A stretch of DNA of 64,000 nt, taken from contig CM050453.2 in assembly GCA_027563935.2 (NCBI GenBank), positions 87,952,665 to 88,016,664 on the forward strand. Direction: 5' to 3'. The position numbers and the translations under genes are program-made. Under the pieces are notes generated by a model that was not told the origin of the DNA, made no database searches, and worked only from the letters and a program-made list of their open reading frames with translations. Positions 1 through 10,429 of this stretch are shown here, in pieces; within the stretch, counting starts at the first letter, position 1; every line of letters begins with the position of its first letter. The DNA comes from Costus lasius (taxonomy: Eukaryota > Streptophyta > Magnoliopsida > Zingiberales > Costaceae).

Positions 1-953
1 TACTTTTCTATAACCCTATTTTTCTATCCTTTCTAATTTTTCTTTCATCCTAGCATACTTAGCCTAAGTCCAAAATTACGTTTAGAAGTCATTTCATGTT
101 AAATAATTTTTATAGGCCGTACTCGTAATTCAAATATGATTGAGGAAGAAGCTTTATTTTCAAACCATGCATACAACTTTTTAATGCAGAAAACCCTGAA
201 TATTCTTTTATAATGTTTCCAACTGTGCATGGGTCTTGCCATAAATATGATTGTAGAGCCCTTTAAAATTGTTTTCCATCTATCTTCAAGGAAAAGATGC
301 CACAAAATATCTTGGCTCATTCATAAATTTTCTTTTACAAAACTGATGAGGCTTGGTAGACTTTGTTTGTTTATTTATTCAAATGATTAGTTAATCAAAC
401 AAAGCTATATATATATATATATATGTCTTAATTTAGTGCGTAAAATTTATTTTCATCAGACAAATTTGTCAAATTTGTTAATAAATTATTCAAGTACTTG
501 CAAGAGAGAGTGAATTGATGAAATCATAAATTGTTACCAAAGACAACCCGATCCCTCTATCAATCAAACTGAGACATCTATCAAAATTCAATTGTCAATA
601 TGCTTAATTAAAATACTTACTAATTCATGTGCTAAAAAACAAAGAATTAAGTAGAAAAAATATATATAGACGTAAAAGATTTGAATACATCGTCAATTAT
701 AGGCCACGCGTATGTATATGTAAAACAAATTACTATCTAAAATTACTACACTTAATAGATGTAATTTTTTAAACCTTTTATAAATCGGTCCATCAATTGA
801 AAAAAAATAGAAATCAGTCATCTATAGTTTATAACAAAATAGTGATGGTAAATTATCATTGAAGAAAATAAACGGTGAAAGTGAAATTGAAAATAAAGAG
901 ACAATATATAATGAATAACTAATAGCTTTTATCAATTTAAGTAGTTAAATCCG
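1..953. other. AT-rich flank, no gene seen
   Basis: AT-rich sequence with stops in all frames and no recognisable coding or RNA gene. The only simple feature is a TA microsatellite at about 406-424. It precedes the duplicated promoter of the receptor-kinase locus and may be ordinary intergenic DNA. Confidence 0.6.
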
Positions 954-1435
954 AAACTTTCAAATTTAGAGTAGAACCTTATTTGAATGAAAGTAGCCAT
1001 AAATAACTGAACCTAAACCAACTATCAAAGTAATTATTTTGACAAATTAATAAATTCAACAAATAGACACAAAAGTCTTCCTTTTACATTTGAACCTCAT
1101 TCTTTCACTCACACTCATACATTGGTGATGGATTAAGAAACGTAACCCACCGAGAGATGCCTACCTTTGCTGTAATCTGTCGCTCTCTCAAGGAAAATTC
1201 AACCAACAGAGAGACACGCTACTTCGCATGTGTAACACTTGGCTCCAGTTAACGCGGAAGCAATTATTTGGAAGAAATAGAAAAAATGGTAAGATTTTGA
1301 TCGATCAAAGTCAAGCAATAACCGCAAGGGGACGTCATTTTGACTTGACAAAAGTCTTGACCAGAAGTAGCCCAGCTGGTTATAATTAGAGGACCAGAAG
1401 CAGCAATCTTGTGTTGGAGTGTAAGGGAAAAGGAG

Positions 1436-1703
1436 ATGAAGGTTCTCTTTCGAGAAAATTTCCTAGGCGGAGACCCCGCCTAGGAATCTTCAGCAGGGAG
1501 CATATGCAACGTTGATTTTGCCTTAAAAGTTGTGCATACCTGCACAACACTTGATGGCTGAGTATTATACATATTTTAAAGCTTCATCAACGGCCAGTTT
1601 CATCCCCGCTGAAGATCCCGCCTAGGAAAAATTTTCTTCTCTTTCTAGTATGCAGTTTTTTCATAGCAACACTACTTGTTCATAGCTAGTCAAGTAAAAT
1701 TAT
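1436..1703 (+). pseudogene. Signal-peptide exon copy 1 of a receptor kinase, split by a MITE
   Basis: ATG at 1436 starts a signal peptide reading MKVLF, interrupted after 1451. With the 185-bp insert and one target copy set aside, the reading continues from 1646 with a hydrophobic stretch ending in LLVHS, matching exon copy 2 (3314-3377), which ends LLIHSQ. In copy 1 the glutamine codon CAG is TAG, a stop. So this copy has two lesions: the MITE and a nonsense codon exactly where the mature protein would begin. Upstream sequence is shared with copy 2, so this was a promoter plus first exon. It is part of the duplicated 5' end of the locus, not a separate full gene as far as this window shows. 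Confidence 0.7.
1452..1636. mobile_element. 185-bp MITE with 9-bp target duplication (Mutator-like)
   Basis: The element is flanked by the 9-bp direct repeat TTCTCTTTC (1443-1451 and 1637-1645). Its ends are imperfect inverted repeats: GAGAAAATTTCCTAGGCGG on the left, and on the right the reverse complement of GAAAATTTTTCCTAGGCGGG. The left repeat holds an extra 15 bases or so that themselves repeat the CCTAGG motif. A 9-bp target duplication is characteristic of Mutator-like elements; no coding capacity. It lies inside the signal-peptide codons of exon copy 1. Confidence 0.75.
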
Positions 1704-3313
1704 CTAAATATGCGCCCTTACCTTCAAATTTTATTTCTTTTAGGATCAAATTATTTTCTATTGCAACGTTGATCCATAAAATGTGTGATTCTTATGAATA
1801 GAAGAGTTTTGGAATAGGTCTGGTTCCTCATTTTCACAAGGTTGTGACCTTTCTCTCCTCTTTTACACAACCTAAGGAAGAATCCTAATGTTCTAATGAA
1901 ATAGTGCTATCAATAGAGTCAATATCTTTGTCATCACAATGCGAGTGATTGTTGTTGAGGACAATGAAGGGGAGGGGCTTGACAAAGTAGATGTCCTATC
2001 TCGAATTTCTAGCCCCTTTCCCATGGGTTCTCATCAGGTTTGACACCCCAAGATACAATAAATGCTACTCCTTTGTTGGCACATCCGTGAAGAATTTGTG
2101 TATAGACTTTTAATAACGAATAACGAAAAGTATAGAATTACATACAGCAAAGGATAAATAAGAGTGAATGCTAAGTGATGCTTTAGTTGCCTTATCTAGA
2201 AGAGGCTAACAGCTATGTTAAGATTAACCAAATTAGGCAATCTTAATTAGGGAGGCTAATAATAGTTTTGCATTATGTTTCACCCAATCATAGGGAGCTT
2301 AAAGGTTAACAACTAATTAAGACGGCTTAAAAATAAACTATAAAAGTTATTAAAATAATAAATAATTATGGGAAAAAATAAAGAAGTATAATTAAAAAAT
2401 CATGTGAGAAAAAGTCTTACAACGGGTTACACCTGCACCCACACTAGGCTCCAAAGGGTAAGGGCGGAAGAATTCATTGAAAACCTAAGCTCTTTTTCCA
2501 GTTCTTTTAGATGAAAATAAAGAATTTTTGGGTTTTTCCTTAAAACTCCAACCGAAAGAGTGATAGTATTTGGGAAGGCACTAGTGCCAACCGAAATTTC
2601 TGTCAATCACACATATATATTTTCATATTCTTCTCTCTGCCGATTACATTCATTCAACCCTTGGCAAATTAATTTATGATTTAGCCTAATCAACTACCAA
2701 AAAAAATAAAACTCTAATACAAGTAGAGTACAAAAATACTCATAGGGTTATAACTAATTCTATAGGACTTACATAATATTCTTTTAAAAAATTATAAGAA
2801 AGAAAATATTTTTGACTTTTTTACTTGGTGCATCATTAATTGTGACAACATAGCAACATTACTTGGCACTCATCATAATATTCTTTCAAACTTAGAGTAG
2901 AACCTTACTTAAAAATGAAAGTAGCCATAAATAATTGAACCTAAATCAACTATCAAAGTAATTGTTTTGACAAATTAATAAATTCAACAAATAGACAAAA
3001 AAGTATTCCTTTCACATTTCAACCTCATTCTTTCACTCACACTCATACATTGGTGATAGATTAAGAAACGTAACCTACAAACAGAGGCCGCTAAGTCGCA
3101 TGTGCAACACTTGGCTCCACATGGTTAACGCGGAAGTAAGTATTTGGAAGAAACAGAAAAATGGTAAGACTTTGTTCGATCAAAGTCAAGCAATAATTGC
3201 AAGGAGACAGACTTTTTGATTTGACAAGTCAAAGTCTTGACCAAACGCAACTCAACTGGTTATAAATAGATGACCGAGCAGCAACCTTGTGTTGGAGTGT
3301 AAGGAGAAAGGAG

Positions 3314-3377
3314 ATGAAGCTTCTCTTTCTAATATTTAGTCTTTTCAAGGCAACACTACTTATTCATAGCCAGTTTG
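3314..3377 (+). pseudogene. RLK exon 1: signal peptide (copy 2)
   Basis: ATG at 3314 begins MKLLFLIFSLFKATLLIHSQ, a typical secretory signal: a lysine, then a long hydrophobic core, then a small-residue end. The exon ends at 3377 before GTAAAA. Its phase joins exactly to the next exon at 5477 (one base G plus GA GAT AAA), giving Q-F-G-D-K-L and then the lectin domain. Most S-domain kinases have signal and lectin in one exon, so this separate first exon with a 2.1-kb intron is unusual, or a rearrangement. It belongs to the pseudogene described at 5477-6281 and onwards. Confidence 0.65.
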
Positions 3378-3438
3378 GTAAAAAAGATAAAACTATAATA
3401 CGATAAGAGTACAAAAATACTCATAGGGTTATAACTAA

Positions 3439-3730
3439 GGGCCTGTTTGGTCCCACTGTTAGTAGCTTTATAACTATGTTGTACTGTACTGTGCTACACT
3501 TATAAAATTTATAAGATGTTTGGTTAATAACTTTTTAACTGCTGTCAAAATTTAAAATAATAAATAAATATATTATTTTAAATTATTTTAAATAATAATA
3601 TATTTTATTTTTCTTTAGTGTTAAAATATTAAATTATTTAAAGTTATAATACCTAAAATTTTAAACAAAATTATGTAAATTACTTTTTTTTAGAAGCAAA
3701 AGCTGTAAAAGCATTAAATTATAGTTTTCC
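3439..3730. mobile_element. 292-bp MITE, PIF/Harbinger-like, TAA target duplication
   Basis: Begins GGGCCTGTTTGGT and ends TTTTCC, flanked by TAA at 3436-3438 and 3731-3733. The related sequence at about 2737-2800 runs straight through this site without the insert, so an empty and a filled site are both in the window. Ends are only weakly inverted. The start and TAA target fit Tourist-type (PIF/Harbinger) MITEs. No coding capacity. Confidence 0.65.
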
Positions 3731-3840
3731 TAATTTTATAGGACTTACATAATATTCTTTTAAAAAATTATAAAAAACAAAATATTTTTGACTTTTTTAC
3801 TTGGCACCCATCAGTAATTGTGACAACATAGCAATATTTT

Positions 3841-5476
3841 TAAATAGTAAAGACTTCAATGCAATTAAAATGTGTTAGAAACCAATTAGCCATGGGATTC
3901 AAGCCTCTCTTTGCAAGGTGTTGCATCAAAGTGTGCATCTAAAGGTGGTTTTAGATGAACCTCAAAGTATTTTAGGTAAGCTTCAATACATTTTTGACTT
4001 TGTCTAACTCCTTATTGTCTTACATTTTTGAGTTGTTAAATCTATTTATATATAGTATTTAGAAAAATATATAGTACTTTAAATCGACTCATTGGCTTGC
4101 TCAAGGTTAGTGCCCATCACAAATTATAAAATATACTTTAAGCCAATCTTCTCAAAATGACAACCTTCATAGGTTCACAACTGTAGGTAGCATCATCATA
4201 TTAAAGCCACTGTATCCATTGACATATAAACAAAAACTTTATGATTAAAATAAATAAGAAATGTTATTGTTCTTATTCTAGTTAGCCTTGTCTAAGCATC
4301 ATACATGATAGTTATGTTGAAGTCATCCTATTGGCACTTGATGCTCTAGACCTATGCTACATTCTTCAATTGCATTGTCAAAAAAGAGTGCTTGACAATC
4401 TTGTAGGGTGTTGGTAGTTGAATTCTAAGAATGAAACTTTGAATTTTGGGTACCATTTGTGCAACTGAAGTGGAATAATTTTGCATAGCCCAATCAATGT
4501 GTAACAATTTTTTGTCTTTATGTATGCATCATCAACTTATGCTTGCTTGCTTATCTGCAATAGAAAGATTCTATGGTTAATATTGATGAATCTCAATTCA
4601 CTAATTTTATGCTTGAGCCCAAATAACGCCCCGATGCCACGTTAGCCACTCGCAAAAGCTATTCGGCTTTTGGGGCCTCCATATATTTCATACTTTGGTT
4701 CATCTAATATATGATTAATGGTGATCTTTAGCACTTCCACAACCGTAGCCATTGCTGGCCTCATAATGAGGTCATTCGGCATACCTCACAATAGTAGATT
4801 GGAAGTCCTCCATGAATGCATATTAGGCCATCGAAATTGAGATAGCCAACTCCATCCCTATATCCTCAGTAGCTTCATCTCATTGCCTCCGTTAGGATTG
4901 CTTTGATGCAAGTTAGTTGAAGTCTTGATGCTCTTCAAATTTCTTGGGAGACCTTGGTGGATTATGTAGCATCAGAATAGCTACTAGCAAGGTGCTGTAT
5001 GGCACAAATAATGCCTCTCTCTTGAGAATAATGTTGCATTGATGCATAGCAATTATCTCACTTTTTTAAGTGAGATCGATATTCTATGGTTTAGAGCCCT
5101 AGAATAATAATTAAAATGAATTAAGAGAGTGAAGCAAGAGACAGAGAGACTTTAGAAAGAAAATATAGAATTTGAGAGTTTAGGTGGAGTTCTAGAGCTT
5201 TAGACGTTTGGAGAGCTTATACATATAAAATATGAGGGATTATGAATACATGTGCCTGCTTCTAAATGTAGAGTAATCACATAACTATAATTCCATTGCT
5301 TTGTTATTCAGGGATCATAATCAAAGATGAGTGGTAAGTACATATCACGTTGTTGTCAATGGTTTTCACTCTTTTGGAACTGCTACTCCTCCCCTGTGCC
5401 GCATAGCTCAAGATTTTGGTATTTAACTATTAACCATGCCATAAATTTGAATTTCAATGTCATTTTCTCATTGCAG
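3841..5476 (+). other. Remainder of RLK intron 1, no gene recognised
   Basis: No open frame of note. The sequence ends in a pyrimidine stretch and ATTGCAG at 5476, which serves as splice acceptor for the lectin exon. There may be old transposon debris here but I could not assign it. Confidence 0.5.
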
Positions 5477-6281
5477 GAGATAAATTAATAGCAAGCAATT
5501 CCATTGTGGATGGTCAAACATTAGTCTCCGCTGGCGGGGCCTTTGAACTAGGGTTTTTCAAACTTGGTGATAATCATAAAAAGTTCCTAGGAATATAGTT
5601 TAGAAACATCTCAGTACAAACTATAGTATGGGTTGTCAATAGAGACACTCCTTTCGAGAACACAGGTGGAACTCTCAATATTACTGCTGATAGAAATCTA
5701 GCCATCTTCAATAGCACTGGATTTATTGTGTGGTCAACTAACACATCCAATATCAACCCCATGTTGCAGCTACTATATACGGGCAATCTTGTGTTAACTG
5801 GGGGAGCCTCAAATAGCAGCATCCTATGGCAAAGCTTTGATCATCCAACTGATACATGTATTTCCGGCATGAAGTTAGGATTTGATTATAGAAGAAACCT
5901 TACCAAGTACCTTACATCATGGAAAAACGCTTTTGACCCTTCTCCAGGGGAGTATGTTGCTAGAGTCGAGAATCTGGGAGCATGTCGCTTGTTAAAAGGG
6001 ACCATTTGTATTTATCGCAGTGGACTATGGACCGGAAAAGGATTCAGTGGCTGGCCAAACATTCAAACAAATGGCTTATTCCAGTTTCAATACACTAGCA
6101 ACCAAGATGAGATGTCCTTCGGATTCAATGTTTTGGATCCTACTGTTCAAGCGAGAGGAATTGTTCTTGCACCGCTTATGCTATGATTGAAGGCAGCATA
6201 TGTATGGTGATCTTCTTGACATTAGACAGTATGATAATGGGGGAGATGTGATGTACATCCGGCTTGCAGCTTCTGAATTAG
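5477..6281 (+). pseudogene. RLK exon 2: G-type lectin (bulb lectin) domain, broken
   Basis: Translates from 5477 as GDKLIASNSIVDGQTLVSAG and on through the hallmark lectin motifs: FELGFF, a frame break by TAG where the family has the W of GIW (about 5596-5598), then TIVWVVNRDTPF, NLVLTGG, LWQSFDHPTDT, MKLG, LTSWK, PSPGEY and YRSGLW. The lectin and the start of the S-locus glycoprotein domain are present. The rest of the S-domain and most of the PAN domain are missing: after about 6190 the sequence jumps, in another frame, to YGDLLDIRQY and an end at 6281 before GTAAAT. So the exon has a nonsense codon and an internal deletion. In the living family this ectodomain faces the cell wall. Confidence 0.85.
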
Positions 6282-6543
6282 GTAAATTTTGTTTTCTTAT
6301 ATTTATGGATGCCAATTCTACTAGAAACATAAAATAATTTCGAAGGATAATAAAACTAATAAGTCAAATTTGTAGCTTTCCAAAATATCGGACCTAATTT
6401 GCAAATCTAATAAACTGCATGGAACAATTTGCACCTAACTCTGAGAAAATAAAGGATCATCTACATGTTTTTCTGAAATTGTATTAACTATGCACAATCT
6501 TTAATAGCCAAAGATGATTTTAATCATAAAAATAATCTTGCAG

Positions 6544-6657
6544 GAAGTACTAGGAAAAAGAATCCTAGTAGGATCAAGCTCATTTCTATTGCACTTGGGA
6601 TTTTCCTGTTGGCTTGTCTGTCTTTAATTATGTGGTTGAAGTGGAAAAGAAAACAAG
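6544..6657 (+). pseudogene. RLK exon 3: transmembrane segment
   Basis: Flanked by CAG at 6541-6543 and GTATG from 6658. It reads through a basic stretch, the hydrophobic core LISIALGIFLLACLSLIMWL and then KWKRKQ, a single-pass membrane anchor with a positively charged cytoplasmic side. Size and position match the separate transmembrane exon of SD1-type receptor kinases. The exon itself shows no lesion. Confidence 0.8.
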
Positions 6658-6970
6658 GTATGTCCACTTTTAACTTTATATGGACAATCAATTTAATCTA
6701 GAGAATCAATTAGTGCATTTTACTCTTAAACATGTTATTTCCCCAAAGAAAAGCAATATTGAATTGATACTCTCCTTAGGACTAAAAATTATATTAGTCA
6801 TATTATGAATATGTAAAATAGTTATCATAATTTTAAAACAATTAGTACTAGTGCATAGAAATTAAGATAGCTCAGTTTTGTAATTGCAATTAAGTTTAAT
6901 GACAATTGTGAATTGGAAAGGAATAGCTACATTGATTAATTAAAATCATGAATTAGGCAAGCTAAAGAAG

Positions 6971-7227
6971 TTGCATAGCCAAGAGAAACAAAGATGATGA
7001 ACTAGAGTTACCTCTATTTGATTTGCTCACAATCAAAATAGCTACCAAGAACTTCTCAAATGAAAATAAAATTGGTCGCGGAGGATTTGGCCTAGTTTAC
7101 AAGGTAAGCTCATCTTTTAATACAAACATAAATCTACCTAAATTGTTATAATTTGTAGGGAAAATTGAAAGATGGAGTTGAGAATGCTATCAAAAGGCTA
7201 TCTAAAGATTCTCACCAAGGCATAGAT
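6971..7227 (+). pseudogene. RLK exons 4-5: kinase start, cut by the Tat element
   Basis: Exon 4 ends at 7103 (AAG then GTAAGC). It reads [16 protein letters not shown] and the glycine-rich loop [10 protein letters not shown]; its 5' limit is uncertain (6959 or 6971). Exon 5 starts at 7159 after TTTGTAG and reads GKLKDG, then NAIKRLSKDS with the ATP-binding lysine kept, up to GID at 7227. There a retrotransposon begins. The reading resumes at 32028 with EFKTEV, so the break is inside kinase subdomains II-III. The last five bases, TAGAT (7223-7227), are the target duplication. Confidence 0.85.
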
Positions 7228-7322
7228 TGTGGAGTCAAAATTGTTACATTAGAAATGTAATGTGACCGCTTGCAAATTCACCTTAAATCAATAAGGCTTT
7301 TTGTTAATAGGTTCTAGCTTCC

Positions 7323-7342
7323 AATGAGCGCAAGCGCTCATT
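7323..7342. repeat. Perfect 9-bp palindrome near the LTR U5 end
   Basis: AATGAGCGC, two A, GCGCTCATT: a perfect inverted repeat about 95 bases from the U5 terminus. The same 20 bases occur at 27035-27054 and 47603-47622; a decayed form is at 61333-61352. A second small hairpin, CCCTAA-AA-TTAGGG, follows directly. The position suggests a role in RNA 3' end formation or integrase recognition, which is inference. Confidence 0.7.
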
Positions 7343-7644
7343 GTTAATTACCCCTAAAATTAGGGAACCTTTGATTAAGAGATCTATAACACGCAACAAA
7401 ATAAGAAAGGCAGAGTCAAATGACATCATTCATGAATTTAATTTGACATGATACATAAGATGATAAGAAAAAAGAGCTTTCATCAAACATAGATGGTTTG
7501 TGTTTGTCGAACTTTAGCCTTGTGATGGCGTATTGGGTGATACCCGGCCTAGGCGGTACAACGTTATATCGAGGAATTACGCCCCGATGGTAAACATCGA
7601 CGTACGCACTTCCCAAACGATATTTCATTGTAATGCATTAAGGC

Positions 7645-8100
7645 ACGTTGGATATTGGAATTGAAAAGCCTTGTGGCGTATTGGGTAATTTGATTCGGAA
7701 ATCTACCCATCCTTGAGGCATATTGGATAATTTGACTTGGAAGTTTATCCGGCCTTGCGGCGTGTTGGATGGTTTGACTTGAAAAATTATCCGGCCTCGC
7801 GGCGTATTGGATAATTTAACTTGGAATTTATCCGGCCTCGTGGCGTGTTGGATAATTTGATTTGGAATTTATCCGGCCACGTGGCGTGTTGGATAATTTG
7901 ATTTGGAATTTATCCAGCCTCGCGGCGTATTGGATAATTTGATTTGGAATTTATCCAGCCTCGCGGCGTGTTGGATAATTTGACTTGGAATTTATCCGGC
8001 CTTGCAACGTGATAGATAATTTGGTTTGCTTTGCGGCGTATCGGATAATTAAATTTGGGGAAATTACCCGGCCTTGCGGCGTGTTGGATAATTTGATTTT
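7645..8100. repeat. 41-bp tandem array in the 3' LTR
   Basis: About ten degenerate units around the core GGCCTNGCGGCGTGTTGGATAA followed by TTTGATTTGGAATTTATCC. The array lies between two copies of a segment with CGATGGTAAACATCGACGTA (7575-7625 and 8142-8196). The 5' LTR has the same array at about 27357-27812. Confidence 0.85.
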
Positions 8101-10185
8101 TTTTGGACTCGATCCGGCCTAGTGAGCGTAACGCTATATCGAGGAGCTACGCCCCGATGGTAAACATCGACGTACGCGCCTCCCAAACGATATTTCGTCA
8201 CATTGTCCTAAGGCCCCGATTACATTTAGACGGCTCGTCATTAGAGCCAATAACTGATTGGATATGTTTTAAGTGGATTTTGTTTCTCCTCTTTTTAACT
8301 TTCCATATTTTAATTTATTCATTTCATTTGGAATTTTCTTTGAAAGAGTGACTAGATTATGCGGCACTGGCGTCTCTGCAAAATTGACCATCCGTATATA
8401 TAATCGTCTCTCTCTCTTTTAACATACGAGTGTCATTCTTAAGAAATTTTAATCACACCATCGATTAGGCCGACACTAGGAAGAGCGTAGTTAATGACAC
8501 CGTATGAGCCGTTTTCCCGTTGTAACTTAGTGATGTAAAGTCAAAAGGTAAAGTTCCTCTCGTTGACAGTTCGAACGACACGAGGTTCCCTTCATCGCTC
8601 AGCCAACAAGCGGAGCTTGAACCAGCCATTTCGGCGACGGCAAACTGGAGAGGGGGTTCTGAATGGTTTATGCCCCAGCGATGAGGTGATAAGGCAAAAC
8701 TCTGGCGATTCATAGCGCGTCCACGGCGGCGGAGGCCATCCAGGCGCTGTCCCGGGACGAGCCCACTAGTGTCGCTCGTAGAGGAGATAGCTCACGATTT
8801 GTTGAACGATTTGTCTTGAGTCTTATTGGAGGAAAGTCCTTTTGTCATTGAGAGCTGTTGAGGGGGTGGCAGCGGCCGCTCTTGCATCGTCAGCTTCTTG
8901 GTAGGGTGAGGGCGATGAGCCGGTCTAGGGAGAAGTCCATCAGTATTGTTCGTGACTTTGGCGAGGAAGGTGACTTCGGGTCATAACTCCACCGCCGGAT
9001 CCGAGCCCTAGGAGTGGCAGGGAGATCGGGCGTCGTCAGCTTCTTGGTAGGGTGAGGGCGATGGCTTCTTGAGGTATGATTCAAACGGCATGGTTTTGCT
9101 AGGGCAGATAGTGTATTTCATGCAAGGCCAGGGTTCTATCTCTGTTGATTGGTCTATGTTTTGTCGATTAATGGCAGAGTCGTGGCAAACCCTGGTCCGG
9201 AGAAGTCGAGCTGCCAGTGGAGAAACTAGAATCGGTGTCGGGTCGGGTTTATCGTCGATCCCCCAAGCCGGCACTTCTCCTTGCTGCCCCTTTCTCGCGG
9301 TGGTGCATATTTGGCGACGAGTCACGATGAGACTTTTACCTCCCCCTTACTTTCTGTTTGCAACAGTATGGCAATGACAGGGGTTTTCTTGTAATTTATT
9401 TGCTGCTTACTCTTGTAGTGATAGATGATTCTTTCTTCGTTCAGGGTTTGGAGTAAGATCATGTTTTTTTTTTTTTTTTTTTTTTAACTGTTTCCTCAAC
9501 CTTTTCTCTAATTAATTTCTTTGGCCATCTGTCTGGCAGTGGGCTTCTGGCGCTTTGATGCTTAGAACAACGATAAGGGGGATTTTGATAGCGGCTGGGT
9601 TTCTTTGATGCCGTGAGCTTTGGACGAGGCAGAGGAGTTATTCTCATCGTGCCGCAGCTTCATACCCGGCTTTGAGGGGAACTGGGGAGACGTCAAGTGC
9701 GGCAAGGGTCTTTGGCAAAATTCAATAGGTATGTACTTTTCTCTCTTTTGTTCTTTTCATCTTCTCTTCTCTTCTATCCCTCGATTTTTGCATTCTCTCT
9801 TCTTCATTTTGCTATTTTTTTGTTACGGATTCCCCTGGCCTTCCTACCATTTCACCGCCTTCAAATTCTTTCTTTCACCCTTTTTTTGCTGTTTTTTTTT
9901 ACGGATTCCCCTTGCCTTCCTACGATTTCACTGCCTTCAAATTCTTTCTTTCATTTTTTTGTTGCTCTCATTATTATCCCTCTCTTTTTCTTTCCGAATC
10001 TTTCTGCGTTACTTCACCCTCTCTATCATCTCTTCATCCTCGACTCATCTTTTGAGTCATCTCCTCTCCTTCCAGCCAGCTCGGCATTTCCTCCCTCTTT
10101 TTATTCGGCGTGTGCCATAAAGTGTTCAATGCGCTTTAAGCTTGAAGAAAAGAGAAATAGTGCGTGTGTGTTCTTCGTGATGCCA

Positions 10186-10280
10186 GGTCGCTTAATGCGA
10201 CCATGAAGCCTAAGAAATCCGAGCAATCGAAAAAGAAAGTGGTGTGTGTTCTTCGTGATGCCAGGTTGCTTAGTTCAACC
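10186..10280 (-). repeat. Duplicated hairpins downstream of the LTR TATA box (3' LTR)
   Basis: Two copies of a segment reading CGTGATGCCA, hairpin, ATGAAGCCTAAGAAA. Hairpin 1 (10186-10202) is GGTCGC-TTAAT-GCGACC; hairpin 2 (10264-10280) is GGTTG-CTTAGTT-CAACC. The C-G pair at the fourth position is T-A in the second, which keeps pairing. They lie about 140-240 bases downstream of the TATA box in transcription direction. The 5' LTR has them at 29891-29985, and solo LTR 47508-53072 at 51138-51231. Confidence 0.6.
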
Positions 10281-10422
10281 ATGAAGCCTAAGAAAACCGT
10301 AAAGAGAAACTTCCCTGCGTTTACCTTCTTCTTACAGCCTTTATATTTCCTTCTCCTTCTTGTATCTCCTTACTGTTTCTCCTCCTCCTTCTCACGATGC
10401 CTTCGGTGTTGTGCGTCTCTCC

Positions 10423-10429
10423 TTTTATA
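10423..10429 (-). promoter_or_regulatory. LTR TATA box (3' LTR)
   Basis: On the minus strand TTTATAAAAGGAGAGACG, a strong plant TATA box. The equivalent is at 30128-30134 in the 5' LTR and at 51359-51365 (CTATAAAAGAGGG) in the minus-oriented solo LTR. Its conservation among diverged LTRs marks the probable U3/R boundary, leaving about 1.9 kb of U3. Confidence 0.6.

Larger units (their letters stand above)
954..2870 (+). repeat. Tandem duplication unit 1: RLK promoter, signal-peptide exon, intron start
   Basis: About 480 bases before the signal-peptide ATG (954-1435) match 2880-3313 closely, including the stretch beginning AAAGTAGCCATAAATAA and the one beginning ACTCACACTCATACATTGG. The signal-peptide exon follows, then after an unmatched stretch of about 1 kb (roughly 1700-2690) a segment at 2697-2870 matches the start of the intron of unit 2 (3378-3438 and 3731-3840). 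Read together, this is one copy of a tandem duplication with about 1 kb of extra DNA of unknown origin in it. I did not resolve terminal repeats for that 1-kb insert. Confidence 0.75.
2880..3840 (+). repeat. Tandem duplication unit 2: RLK promoter, signal-peptide exon, intron start
   Basis: Second copy of the 5' region of the receptor kinase. 2880-3313 is the promoter copy; exon copy 2 follows and the intron starts at 3378. The intron start carries a 292-bp MITE that is absent from the corresponding place in unit 1 (2755-2757), so unit 1 gives the empty site. This unit connects to the rest of the receptor-kinase exons downstream. Confidence 0.75.

Noticed and set aside
99..320. 73-codon minus-strand frame at the left edge
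   Set aside because: No domain and no supporting context in AT-rich DNA.
4616..4680. ACGCCCCGATG resemblance to the LTR segment
   Set aside because: Only about eleven bases match; nothing else from the LTR is nearby.
7345..7370. TTAGGG in the hairpin next to the U5 palindrome, as a telomere-like motif
   Set aside because: A single copy in a hairpin; plant telomere repeats are TTTAGGG arrays.
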